A stretch of DNA of 17,551 nucleotides from an uncultured Verrucomicrobia subdivision 3 bacterium (GCA_903921455.1 CAIXPZ010000015.1:1-17551), one strand, 5' to 3'; numbered from the stretch's first letter, positions 1 through 7,502 are shown. Notes: generated by a model from the letters alone, not told the origin. Made by a program: numbers and translations.

Positions 1-1
1 A

Positions 2-22
2 ACCCGCCACGGCGTGGCGGGT
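2..22. repeat. Short perfect hairpin at window start
   Basis: ACCCGCCACG at 2-11 is the exact reverse complement of 13-22, giving a GC-rich stem of 9-10 bp with a minimal loop. No T-run follows on the plus strand, so a classical intrinsic terminator is not supported. It could be a REP-like palindrome or lie inside a gene that enters from the left. Confidence 0.4.
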
Positions 23-180
23 CACTGTGGAAGCCTGGCTCCGCTGCCAGAACTTGATCGCCGTCCGCCAAAACCAAAAAACAAATGTGTCAACCAATTA
101 TCAGAAAATATGGTCTCACAATTAACTTGGACGCACAGGGGCTTGGTTTGTTAGAAGTTGGTGGCGGCGGATATTATTGA
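2..180 (+). other. Possible 3' end of an upstream gene, frame undecided
   Basis: This stretch lies just before the small membrane gene at 186. Three readings are possible. One frame is open from base 2 to TAG 152-154, another from base 3 to TAA 123-125, and the third only from about 57 to TGA 178-180. The third would leave a 5-nt gap to ATG 186, the same spacing as between the tip and membrane gene at 7158/7164. By analogy with the two downstream modules, the missing gene could be another RHS tip toxin. No RHS or toxin motif is visible here, so this rests on position only. From about base 57 the DNA is AT-richer than the core genes. Confidence 0.25.
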
Positions 181-185
181 ACAAC

Positions 186-470
186 ATGAGTAAATATCGT
201 TTCAGCCTAATCTTCGGCATGTGTTTTGGCGCAGCCGTTGCGGGTATTAGTTGGCTTCTCGTCTCGCCGATGTTTCTTGCTTCTTTTAGTGTGAGGACTT
301 TTGTGGTTGTGGTTCACACAGGTCCAATGTTCTTGTCTGATTTACTGAGTGGGAATAGCCATGAAGGCGGAAGTGGCAGGATGTTTTTATTTTGGCTACT
401 AGTATTTGCGCAGTGGTTTATCGTCGGATTTGCTTTGTCCTCGTTGGTTAGATTGAAAGGCGAGAAATGA
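186..470 (+). CDS. Small membrane protein, candidate immunity protein
   Basis: It encodes 94 residues from ATG 186; an in-frame TTG at 177 would add three. Hydrophobic segments are visible at about residues 7-34 and 66-88, with a shorter one around 38-54, and the tail is basic (VRLKGEK). I do not recognise a family. The layout is a TM segment, a middle stretch with a Gly/Ala-Pro, a polar loop and a second TM segment. The two small proteins after the RHS tips at 5804 and 7164 share that layout, and a direct repeat follows both this gene and the one at 7164. The inferred role is inner-membrane immunity to a toxin encoded further left, outside the window. No Shine-Dalgarno site stands out. Coding is likely from the membrane-protein composition, but the function is a guess from context. 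Confidence 0.55.
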   Translation: MSKYRFSLIFGMCFGAAVAGISWLLVSPMFLASFSVRTFVVVVHTGPMFLSDLLSGNSHEGGSGRMFLFWLLVFAQWFIVGFALSSLVRLKGEK

Positions 471-590
471 TGTGGAGGCACAGTAAAGGGGCTGGTCTCA
501 AACAATGGACGCAAAGAACTCATCGCGCCTCATTCGCCAGGTTTTGACGGCAGCACAGGCTAGGCCATCAAACCGCGTCTACCCCGCCAC

Positions 591-735
591 CCGTCCTTCG
601 CTTCCCCGAGGTGTCAAAACGGGTTTGAAGATTTTTTCCTGACTGGTGCCAGTGCCATACCCTAAAGGGATATGGCACCTGGCGCAGCTTGGTGGCAGAA
701 GGTGAATTTGGCACTTATGACACCGGGCACCGAAC
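591..735. repeat. Direct repeat, copy 1 (about 145 bp, internal hairpin)
   Basis: Bases 591-735 match 7550-7695 in the same orientation with one 1-base indel and roughly 16 mismatches, close to 90% identity counted by eye. The best-conserved part, 644-683, folds into an imperfect hairpin: GCCAGTGCCAT at 648-658 pairs with ATGGCACCTGGC at 672-683 around CCCTAAAGGG. Homology stops sharply near 735. The copy follows the small membrane gene at 186-470, as copy 2 follows the one at 7164-7487. Plausible roles are a recombination site of the neighbouring tyrosine recombinase, a MITE/REP-like element, or a relic of cassette duplication. Confidence 0.8.
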
Positions 736-841
736 CGATGGACTGCGGGGCGACTATCGCCCGCGTGCCACCGAATGGGTTTGGGGCTATCTGCGCCCGG
801 ACGCCCGGCGGTTACTTTCAACCCTCAACCCGCAACGCTAA
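629..841 (+). pseudogene. Truncated gene tail upstream of the primase
   Basis: One plus-strand frame is open from just after a stop at 626-628 to TAA 839-841, with no convincing start. Its first part lies inside the direct repeat. Its last 35 or so residues, beyond the repeat edge at about 735, look protein-like (for example YRPRATEWVWGYLRP, then a basic tail ending NPQR). The stop is immediately followed by the primase ATG (TAAATG), the arrangement expected for a translationally coupled upstream gene. I infer the 3' remnant of an element gene whose 5' part was replaced by the repeat. I do not recognise its family. Confidence 0.35.
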
Positions 842-3775
842 ATGCCCTGGCGCATTCCTGAAGCCGACCTTGACCGCGTGAAGCGCGAAACGGACTTGCT
901 GGCGCTGGTGCGCAGCCGGGGCATTGAACTCGCCAAGCACGGCACGAAAGATTTTATCGGGCGGTGTCCGTTCCACGACGACCAGCACAAACCCAACTTC
1001 ATCGTGTCCCCGGCCAAGGGCTTGTGGCACTGCATGGCGTGCGGGAAGGCGGGCAACGTCATCCAGTTCGTGCAGCAGCATGACGGCGTTTCGTTCCGGC
1101 ACGCCTTTGACCTGTTGCGGCAGGGCGGCCCGGCGGTGTTCACGGCGCAACCGGTGCAGAAACAATCCACCGTGCCCAAGCTGCCGTGTCCGCTCGATGC
1201 CGAGGCCGACGACGCGACGCTGTTTAGCCAGGTCGTGAGCTACTACCACGAACGGCTAAAACAGACGCCGACGGCACGCGCTTATCTGGCGGGCCGGGGC
1301 TTGGACAGCGACGAACTCATTGACCATTTTCAAATCGGTTTTGCCGACCGTTCGCTGGGGCTGCGGTTGCCGGAGAAAAACCGGAAGGAGGGCGAGCAGT
1401 TGCGTTCCCGGCTGACGCAGCTTGGCTTATGGCGCGAAAGCGGCCACGAACATTTTAACGGCTGCATCGTGGTGCCGCTCCGCGATGAAACTGGAAACAG
1501 CGTGAGCCTGTATGGACGGCGGGCGCAGAAAGGCGACTTGAAACACCTGTATCCGTCCGGCCCGCATCGCGGCTTGTTTAATCGGCAGTGTTTGAACCAA
1601 CCAGAAATTATTTTGTGCGAGGCGGTGTTCGACGCGCTGACATTTTGGGCCAACGGGTTCAAGAACGTGACGTGCCTGTTTGGGACGGAAGGCTTCACGG
1701 ATGAATTATGGGACGAGCTGCGGAAGGTGCAGCGCATCCGCATTGCGTATGACGCGGACGACGCCGGCGACCGGGCGGCACAGCGGGACACGGAGCGTTT
1801 TCAAAAGCACGGCATTGAAGTTTTTCGGGTGAAGTTCCCGCACGGCATGGACGCGAACGAATACGCGCAGAAAGTAAAACCGGCGGATAAATCGCTGGCC
1901 TTGCTGATGAATGCGGCGCAATGGGCAGGCGGAGCCTGCACCCCATCGGCGGCAGAGCCGCCAGAGCCAGTTGCCATCGTTGAGCCACCAGCGCCGCCGA
2001 TGGTCGAGACCCACGCACCCGCGCCCTTTCTTTCTTTAGCTGCTTCTGTTAGCAGCCCTGAACCGGCGACTAAAAAGGAAAAAGCCATCAGCTTGGAACA
2101 GCGGGGCGATGCGTGGTTCATGGACCTTGAAGGCCGCGAGTATCGCGTTGCCGGTTTGGAAAAAACCGTCGGCACCGACGCGTTGAAAATCGCGTTGCGA
2201 CTCCGGCACGGTGAGAGGTTCCACCTTGACCAAGTGGACTTGTGCCGGGACATGGAGCGCCGCCGGTTCGTGGAGCGTGCCGCCGAGGAAACCGGACTCA
2301 CCGCCGACTTGTTGAAACGCGACTTGGGAAAATTATTGCTGGCGGTGGAGCAAGCCCAGGCCGACTGCCTTGCGGCAGGGCCACCAACGGAAAAGCCGGT
2401 GGTGGTTTTAAGCCCGGAGGAACGCGAGGCGGCGTTGACGTGGTTGCGCGAGCCGAACCTCATTGGCCGTTTGCGGGCGGCGTTCCATCAGGCGGGCATC
2501 ATCGGCGAAGAGACCAACACGCTGGTTGCGTATCTCGCGGGCGTGAGCCGCAAACTGGAAAGGCCACTGGCCATCATCATCCAGAGCGCGAGCGCAGCGG
2601 GCAAGACGACGCTCATGGACGCCGTGCTGTCGTTCTTCCCGGAGGAAGACCGCGTTAAATACTCCGCCATGACCGGCCAGAGCCTTTACTATCTGGGCGA
2701 GACGAATCTCAAACACAAAATCTTGGCCGTCGTTGAAGAGGCCGGAGCCGAGAAAGCGAGTTATGCGTTGAAGCTGTTGCAGAGCGAGGGCGAGTTGACC
2801 ATCGCCAGCACCGGCAAAGACCCGGCCACCGGAAAAATGGTGACGCAGGAATACCACGTCGAAGGCCCGGTGATGATTTTTTTGACGACGACGGCCATTG
2901 ACCTGGACGAGGAACTTCAAAACCGTTGTCTCACGCTGGCGGTGGACGAGAGCGCCGAGCAGACCGGGCGCATTCATCGGTTGCAACGCGAACGGCGCAC
3001 GCTGGCGGGACTCATCGCCAAGGCGGAACGGCAGGACGTGCTGAAAAAACTTCGCAACGCGCAACGGCTGTTGCAGACGGTGGACGTGCTGAATCCGTAT
3101 GCGCCGAGCCTGACGTTCGCCACGGCCCGCACGCGGAACCGGCGCGACCACGAAAAATATCTGACGCTCATTGACGCCATCGCGTTGCTTCACCAGCACC
3201 AGCGGGAGGCCCGGACACTTCCCAACGGCCAACGCTTTATTGAAGTTACCCTCGATGACATCGCGCTGGCGAACGAACTCGCCCCGGAAATCCTGGGCCG
3301 CTCGCTGGACGAGTTGCCGCCGCAAACCCGCCGCCTGCTCGGCTACATCCGCGACTTGATTAAAAAGAAGCAGGCGGGGCCTGCACCCACTTTTAGCCGC
3401 CGGGAGTTGCGCGACCATTGCGGGTGGAGCTTGACGCAAGTGCGCGTGCATCTGGAAAGGCTGGTGGAGTTGGAATGTCTGGCCATCCGGCACGGACGTT
3501 TGGGCAGCCAGTTCGTTTATGAAATGCTCCTCGACACGGACACGACCGAAGCCGTCGCCCACATCGGTTTGATTGACACCGCGAAGTTGCGGCACGACTA
3601 CAAAACCAACCTGACGGATTTTACCGTGGGGGTGGCGGGGCAAAACGGGCACCTGACGGGGGGTGGCGGAACACCCCCGCCAGCGGAAAACGCCACGCCC
3701 GCCTTGCTAAAATCACAACCTGACGGCCTGACGCAATCACGAATCAGGGGGCAGACCGTTCAACCGGCATCGTAA
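842..3775 (+). CDS. Mobile-element DNA primase with CHC2, TOPRIM and AAA-type ATPase domains
   Basis: The 977-residue product has a DnaG-like N-terminus. A CHC2 zinc finger is formed by C42, H45, C64 and C67 (CPFH and CMACGKAG). A TOPRIM catalytic core follows, with E260 (LCEAVFDAL) and the acidic D304/D306 cluster (YDADDAGD), which bind metal for primer synthesis. A Pro/Ala-rich linker spans about 365-410. A second half around 530-705 has a P-loop at 582-589 (SASAAGKT) and a likely Walker B at 626-633 (KILAVVEE), consistent with a helicase-type ATPase. Near 855-895 a winged-helix-like segment may bind DNA. The protein is longer than chromosomal DnaG (about 600 residues), which lacks the ATPase half. 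It probably starts replication of a mobile element. The start directly abuts an upstream stop (TAAATG), and the recombinase gene begins 2 nt after its stop. Confidence 0.88.
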   Translation: MPWRIPEADLDRVKRETDLLALVRSRGIELAKHGTKDFIGRCPFHDDQHKPNFIVSPAKGLWHCMACGKAGNVIQFVQQHDGVSFRHAFDLLRQGGPAVFTAQPVQKQSTVPKLPCPLDAEADDATLFSQVVSYYHERLKQTPTARAYLAGRGLDSDELIDHFQIGFADRSLGLRLPEKNRKEGEQLRSRLTQLGLWRESGHEHFNGCIVVPLRDETGNSVSLYGRRAQKGDLKHLYPSGPHRGLFNRQCLNQPEIILCEAVFDALTFWANGFKNVTCLFGTEGFTDELWDELRKVQRIRIAYDADDAGDRAAQRDTERFQKHGIEVFRVKFPHGMDANEYAQKVKPADKSLALLMNAAQWAGGACTPSAAEPPEPVAIVEPPAPPMVETHAPAPFLSLAASVSSPEPATKKEKAISLEQRGDAWFMDLEGREYRVAGLEKTVGTDALKIALRLRHGERFHLDQVDLCRDMERRRFVERAAEETGLTADLLKRDLGKLLLAVEQAQADCLAAGPPTEKPVVVLSPEEREAALTWLREPNLIGRLRAAFHQAGIIGEETNTLVAYLAGVSRKLERPLAIIIQSASAAGKTTLMDAVLSFFPEEDRVKYSAMTGQSLYYLGETNLKHKILAVVEEAGAEKASYALKLLQSEGELTIASTGKDPATGKMVTQEYHVEGPVMIFLTTTAIDLDEELQNRCLTLAVDESAEQTGRIHRLQRERRTLAGLIAKAERQDVLKKLRNAQRLLQTVDVLNPYAPSLTFATARTRNRRDHEKYLTLIDAIALLHQHQREARTLPNGQRFIEVTLDDIALANELAPEILGRSLDELPPQTRRLLGYIRDLIKKKQAGPAPTFSRRELRDHCGWSLTQVRVHLERLVELECLAIRHGRLGSQFVYEMLLDTDTTEAVAHIGLIDTAKLRHDYKTNLTDFTVGVAGQNGHLTGGGGTPPPAENATPALLKSQPDGLTQSRIRGQTVQPAS

Positions 3776-3777
3776 CT

Positions 3778-4836
3778 ATGGCTGGACCCAAAGGCTTTGC
3801 CGCCGTTGAAAGACTCGCCCAGCGCACGCAGGCGCAGCGGGGAGGCAACGACCGGCGACCGGACAACTTTGACCGCAGCGCCCCGGACGCGCTCGCCCTG
3901 TGGCGGGACGCCTACCTTGAATCGCTGGGCGCACGGAACTACGCCGAAGGCACCTTGGAAAACCGGGGCGACGCCTTGAAAGTTTTTTTGGGCTGGGCCG
4001 CCGAGCGCGACCTGACTCGCGCCGGGCAAATCACCCGGCCCATCCTCGAAAGTTATCAACGCTGGCTCTGGCGTTGCACCAAGGCCAACGGGCAACGGCT
4101 GGGTTGGAGCACGCAACGCAGCCGCCTAAGCATCTTGAAAGATTTTTGCCGCTGGCTGACGCGCCAGAACGTCATTTTGCACAACCCGGCCAGCGAACTG
4201 GAACTGCCCCGCATGGAAAAACGGCTGCCCCAGGAAGTGTTCTCGTTGGCGGAAATCGGCAAGCTGCTGGCATTGCCCAACGTGACCGACCCGCTGGGCA
4301 TCCGTGACCGGGCCATGCTGGAACTGTTTTACTCGACGGGCATCCGGCGCACCGAACTTTGCCGGTTGGAACTGCCCGACTTGAACCCCGACCGGCGCAC
4401 GCTTCATGTCCGGCTGGGCAAGGGAAAAAAAGACCGCATCGTGCCCGTGGGGGAACAGGCCGTCGCATGGGTGGAACGCTACTTGAAGGAAGTGCGGCCC
4501 CGGCTGTCCCTGGACACGCGCACGCAGGCGTTGTTCCTGACCGGCTACGGCGGGCCGTTCAATCCCGACGTGCTATCGCGCATGGTGGCCGCGTGGATTA
4601 AACAGGTGACGGGCCGCGTGGCCTCGTGCCACCTGTTGCGGCACACCTGCGCCACGCACATGCTGGAAAACGGGGCCGACATCCGGTTCATCCAGCAGTT
4701 GCTGGGGCACGCCAAGCTCGACACCACGGCGATTTACACCGAGGTCAGCATCAAGCAACTGCAAGAGGTTCACGCCCGCTGCCATCCGTCCGCCAGGGCG
4801 CAAAATCCGCTTCCCACGGTTCCGGCAAAGGCGTAA
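3778..4836 (+). CDS. Tyrosine-type site-specific recombinase (XerC/D-like integrase)
   Basis: The 352-residue product cuts and rejoins DNA at specific sites through a 3'-phosphotyrosine intermediate. An N-terminal SAM-like core-binding domain lies at about 37-140 and the catalytic domain at about 155-335. The full catalytic set is visible: R190 (STGIRRTE), K215 in the beta-hairpin (GKGKKDR), H285 and R288 (HLLRH), H311 (LLGH) and nucleophile Y320 (IYTEV). There is no insertion before the HxxR motif of the kind that marks integron IntI, so it is closer to XerC/D or element integrases. The ATG lies 2 nt after the primase stop (TAACTATG), so the two are almost certainly co-transcribed and coupled. 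A chromosomal XerC/D would not normally pair with such a primase. Its sites are unknown; the flanking 145-bp repeats are the obvious candidates. Confidence 0.93.
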   Translation: MAGPKGFAAVERLAQRTQAQRGGNDRRPDNFDRSAPDALALWRDAYLESLGARNYAEGTLENRGDALKVFLGWAAERDLTRAGQITRPILESYQRWLWRCTKANGQRLGWSTQRSRLSILKDFCRWLTRQNVILHNPASELELPRMEKRLPQEVFSLAEIGKLLALPNVTDPLGIRDRAMLELFYSTGIRRTELCRLELPDLNPDRRTLHVRLGKGKKDRIVPVGEQAVAWVERYLKEVRPRLSLDTRTQALFLTGYGGPFNPDVLSRMVAAWIKQVTGRVASCHLLRHTCATHMLENGADIRFIQQLLGHAKLDTTAIYTEVSIKQLQEVHARCHPSARAQNPLPTVPAKA

Positions 4837-4845
4837 TCTTGGCGC

Positions 4846-5790
4846 GTGGTTCCAAGCTGTAAAAGTCGCTTCACTTTTTTAGCTGCTGACCGGGCGTCAG
4901 CGGACGCCGAATCGCTGACCTCCCCCCTCAAAACTCGCGTCGGGGTTTTTCGCCGCCGCCCATCGGGTCGCCTTTCATCGCGGGGCCGTGACAGCTCAAT
5001 AATCACGCCGGGTTCGCGGGCGTGTGCCTACAAAACCGCATCGGGTCGGGGCACTTGGCCAAGTAGAGACCCATCCGAAGAAGAGGGAGGGCTTAATTTA
5101 TACGCCTTTGTTGGCAATGATCCTGTTGGGGAGGTTGACCTTTTCGGCCTCTTTGGTTCTGGCATGCATCGCCAATTGACTAGGGAGTCTCTTGAAGCGA
5201 GTGGCGTGAAGCTCAGCCAGAAGTGCAAGGACAAGATTTTTAAGGTTCTCGCTGACGCCAATACTGGGCAGGACAGCTTAACTGGAGGGTTCTCTGATCT
5301 TGAGAGGCATTTCAATCGTCCTTATCTCGGTGCGCAGGATCACGAATCGTCTGAGAGAATCGCTTGGGATAATAAGTATCGGACATACGTTGCCAGCGAA
5401 GTTCAGTATTCTGACCCGTTCTACTCTGGTTCGCCTCCCAACTGCACCAAGTCATTAGAAGCACTGGGGCGTGTTACTCACTCCTGGCAAGATTTTTACG
5501 CACATGCTATATCGAGCGCACACACACCCGTCCGGAACAGACTTGTCGGTTTTCAGGCGTGGACTCTTGGCTACGGTGGAAGTCCCGACAGCCATCCGCG
5601 ACTTTGGCCGTCAAGCTATAACGAATGGTATGTTTTGATTTCTGGCGAGCACCCAAACCGACACGAACCCGTAAGCGGACATGAGGCCCAACTCCGCGAG
5701 ACAGCCGCCGCTAAGTTCGTTGCCTCAAAATATGCGACGTTGCTTGCAAGGTGGCTCAAGGCATGTCCCTGCTGGTGCAAGGACAATTAA
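4846..5790 (+). CDS. Orphan RHS tip toxin with HET-C/phospholipase C-like domain (module 1)
   Basis: From GTG 4846 the frame gives 314 residues; the true start is uncertain and no good ribosome site is seen. Residues 24-102 form a leader ending in the RHS-core signature (WPSRDP, NLYAFVGNDP, then DLFGL). No YD repeats precede it, so this is a detached C-terminal tip rather than a full RHS protein. After residue 102 a new domain begins with HFN at 155-157 and THSWQDFYAH at 211-220. H212, D216 and H220 fit the metal-binding pattern of HET-C / zinc-dependent phospholipase C-like proteins. Membrane lipid cleavage is an inference from that motif, not shown. A small membrane protein follows 13 nt downstream, as expected of an immunity gene. 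The DNA is AT-richer than the upstream recombinase. In the last core motif, the usual DPxGL reads DLFGL. Confidence 0.72.
   Translation: MVPSCKSRFTFLAADRASADAESLTSPLKTRVGVFRRRPSGRLSSRGRDSSIITPGSRACAYKTASGRGTWPSRDPSEEEGGLNLYAFVGNDPVGEVDLFGLFGSGMHRQLTRESLEASGVKLSQKCKDKIFKVLADANTGQDSLTGGFSDLERHFNRPYLGAQDHESSERIAWDNKYRTYVASEVQYSDPFYSGSPPNCTKSLEALGRVTHSWQDFYAHAISSAHTPVRNRLVGFQAWTLGYGGSPDSHPRLWPSSYNEWYVLISGEHPNRHEPVSGHEAQLRETAAAKFVASKYATLLARWLKACPCWCKDN
4915..5151 (+). repeat. RHS-tip leader, copy A (coding repeat)
   Basis: This segment aligns without gaps to 6268-6504: 237 bp and 79 codons in the same frame. The translations share 49 of 79 residues by direct count, including KTRVG, PSGR, CAYK, ASGRG, RDP and NLY.FVGN.PV. 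Similarity ends abruptly after GL, where the toxin domains begin. The first half has no obvious counterpart in ordinary RHS cores, yet its frame is kept in both copies. Confidence 0.85.
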
Positions 5791-5803
5791 TCAAACGAGA
5801 TTT

Positions 5804-6124
5804 ATGAGAGCGTTCATCGTTTTAATAGCCATAGGGTTTTTAGCTGTCGTCGTGGCTGCGTGGTACTGCTCTGAAAATTTCAGTGGACGCTTGGGCAGGA
5901 CTGCAGTTGACGTCGGCAGCTCCATAGTCTGGCCTGGTCAGATAGCAAACGCCGCGTTAACCGGCAGCGGCAATATGCATACACGCTTTGGAGATTGGCG
6001 GGATGCGGTAATCCAGATCATTTTCACCTACCTTGCTTACGCGGTTCCTTTTGTTCTTATTGTCACTTTGGCTAGAAGGTATCTCAAGTCAGGCGACCGC
6101 TTGCCTCCTGGGTCAGGACAATAA
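5804..6124 (+). CDS. Small membrane protein, predicted immunity partner of module 1
   Basis: The product has 106 residues. Two clear transmembrane segments lie at about 3-21 and 68-91, separated by a polar stretch with a WPGQIANAAL segment, and the C-terminal tail is basic and Gly/Pro-rich. The ATG is 13 nt after the stop of the tip gene, so the pair is probably one transcript. RHS and other polymorphic toxins are followed directly by their immunity gene. A membrane-bound inhibitor fits a toxin predicted to attack lipids or act in the periplasm. No characterised family is recognised. An in-frame upstream extension would overlap the tip gene and is less likely. Confidence is high that this is a gene, moderate for the role. 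Confidence 0.68.
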   Translation: MRAFIVLIAIGFLAVVVAAWYCSENFSGRLGRTAVDVGSSIVWPGQIANAALTGSGNMHTRFGDWRDAVIQIIFTYLAYAVPFVLIVTLARRYLKSGDRLPPGSGQ

Positions 6125-6162
6125 GATGAGCTCGGCACGCCAACCATAGCACGCTTGATGCC

Positions 6163-7158
6163 ATGAATATATGCGCTGGCATGGCTTCTCGGTTACGAAC
6201 GGTGAGAAAGCTCGCCCACATCACACTAAAAAGCCAAACGCCTTGCCCGCCTCGTGGCGCTGACTGTCTGACCTCCACCTCAAAAACTCGCGTCGGGGAT
6301 TTTTGCCGACACCCATCGGGTCGCCCTTCATCGCCGAGCCGTGACCGCTCAATGTTTAAAGCTAGTTTGAGGACCTGTGCTTACAAACCTGCATCGGGTC
6401 GGGGTGAATGGCTAAACAGAGACCCATTGGAAGAGCAAGGCGGCGCTAATTTGTATGGGTTCGTCGGCAATAATCCAGTATCTGCCTATGATATTCTAGG
6501 CTTGTGGGGGACAGATATTCTCTATATTGCCACAAAACGGTGGGCTATTGCAGACAGTTATCCCCAAGATGCTGCGGATACTGTGGCAACAGCAGATGAT
6601 GGCGTTGATGGAGGATTTACCAATCCGATATTTCCATGGCCTTTGGGTGATCAAAGTTACCACTTTAACCGGAACCCTAGTGGACAAGGGGATTCAAGAT
6701 TACTTCATTGGGTGGATCATGATGGAAAAGCGCGGGCTGCATGTGCAAAGAGTGTTGATAACCCGATATTAGCGGCCAACCAGCTTGGCGTCAGTTTGCA
6801 TCCTCTACAGGACTGGGTGGCCCATGGCGACTATTTCGTTAAGTATGCCTTGATTTTGGAGATTCATAACGCATCCAGCCCAAGCAAATACAATCTTTAT
6901 GGTAGTCCGAGTGACTATCCTGATGCTCCAAATCTAGATGCGGTTGGCAGTCCAGATGGAAGAGCAGCAGGTGCGGCTATGCACTATTTCCGGGATTCGA
7001 GCAATCAAGGACATGATTATGCCATATACCAACATGGCACTAAGAGGTTGATTCTCACCAAATCAAAAACTGACAGCGCATTAAACTCTTTCCGAAACTA
7101 TGTGAAAGTGAATGGAGGCTGTAAATGTAAGAAGTATTTTGGCATCAACAGTAATTAG
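6163..7158 (+). CDS. Orphan RHS tip toxin with HET-C/phospholipase C-like domain (module 2)
   Basis: From ATG 6163 there are 331 residues; ATG 6181 and ATG 6352 (just before the RHS signature) are alternative starts. Residues 36-114 are the same leader as in module 1, ending [14 protein letters not shown] and DILGL. The unrelated-looking domain after it has HFN at 167-169 and [11 protein letters not shown] at 211-221. H213, D217 and H221 keep the same HxxxDxxxH spacing as module 1, so the two toxins are probably distant members of one metal-dependent HET-C/zinc phospholipase C-like group. Cys residues near the C-terminus (GGCKCKK) resemble the Cys-rich end of module 1 (CPCWCK). A membrane-protein gene starts 5 nt after the stop. 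As in module 1, the proline of the terminal DPxGL motif is missing. Confidence 0.72.
   Translation: MNICAGMASRLRTVRKLAHITLKSQTPCPPRGADCLTSTSKTRVGDFCRHPSGRPSSPSRDRSMFKASLRTCAYKPASGRGEWLNRDPLEEQGGANLYGFVGNNPVSAYDILGLWGTDILYIATKRWAIADSYPQDAADTVATADDGVDGGFTNPIFPWPLGDQSYHFNRNPSGQGDSRLLHWVDHDGKARAACAKSVDNPILAANQLGVSLHPLQDWVAHGDYFVKYALILEIHNASSPSKYNLYGSPSDYPDAPNLDAVGSPDGRAAGAAMHYFRDSSNQGHDYAIYQHGTKRLILTKSKTDSALNSFRNYVKVNGGCKCKKYFGINSN
6268..6504 (+). repeat. RHS-tip leader, copy B (coding repeat)
   Basis: Gapless partner of 4915-5151 (79 codons, 49 identical residues). The duplicated leader joined to two different C-terminal domains suggests that tips are exchanged or added by recombination within this conserved block, which is how RHS loci are known to acquire alternative tips. 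Confidence 0.85.
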
Positions 7159-7163
7159 AACCT

Positions 7164-7487
7164 ATGAAACCTTATGCGGCGAAGTTGCTTCGGGTTGCGC
7201 GTAGTGGCGCAATATGCGGACTTGTTTTTATTATTGCGGTGATTTTGTTTGGTCCTCACCAAAGCAGCGACGAGAGAGGCATCTTTGGCACTTGTCTATA
7301 TTGGATAAATGCGCCTCTTTTGTGGTTAATCGAGTGGATGAGTAAACGGGAGAATATCCGAGTGGATAATCCTCCCGTTGCGTTTGCTGCACTATTTGTT
7401 TATTGGGCGTTGCTTGGCGCAATCTTGGCCATACTGATTTCTCATCTCCGTAGCAAACTATCGTCAAGGGGGCAGAGCAGTAAGTAA
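7164..7487 (+). CDS. Small membrane protein, predicted immunity partner of module 2
   Basis: The product has 107 residues, with transmembrane segments at about 14-30 and 71-93. Between them lies a hydrophobic or amphipathic stretch (YWINAPLLWLIEWM, 46-59), and the tail is basic and Ser-rich. The ATG follows the tip stop by 5 nt, indicating a coupled toxin-immunity pair. Sequence identity to the module 1 partner is low by eye, but the order TM, Pro-containing hydrophobic stretch, polar loop, TM is shared, and is also seen in the gene at 186-470. No known family is recognised. Two short hairpins (7503-7520 and about 7523-7536) follow and may end the transcript. Confidence 0.65.
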   Translation: MKPYAAKLLRVARSGAICGLVFIIAVILFGPHQSSDERGIFGTCLYWINAPLLWLIEWMSKRENIRVDNPPVAFAALFVYWALLGAILAILISHLRSKLSSRGQSSK

Positions 7488-7502
7488 TTTTCAATTTTGC
7501 AG

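Larger units (their letters stand above)
471..841. other. Intergenic stretch: unassigned DNA, repeat copy 1, truncated gene tail
   Basis: Bases 471-590 show nothing I can name. Bases 591-735 are copy 1 of the direct repeat. From about 736 to 841 the sequence no longer matches copy 2 and reads as the tail of an open frame ending TAA 839-841, directly before the primase ATG. The switch near 735 is a candidate left boundary of the primase-recombinase element. Confidence 0.5.

Noticed and set aside
579..821. Minus-strand frame conserved in both repeat copies (RCHKCQIHLLP...GYGTGTS)
   Set aside because: The DNA itself is about 90% identical, so several frames appear conserved. The palindromic core explains the Cys/His pattern, and no gene-like start or family is seen.
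2408..3652. 414-codon open frame on the minus strand
   Set aside because: Antisense to the primase gene, whose motifs are clear; no family resemblance.
3778..4836. Integron integrase (IntI) call for the recombinase
   Set aside because: No extra segment typical of IntI lies ahead of the HxxR motif, and the gene is coupled to a primase in the same orientation as the modules, unlike a class-type integron.
4846..7158. Full-length RHS/YD-repeat protein
   Set aside because: Only the terminal core signature is present in each gene; no YD repeats occur upstream in any frame, as the preceding gene is the recombinase.
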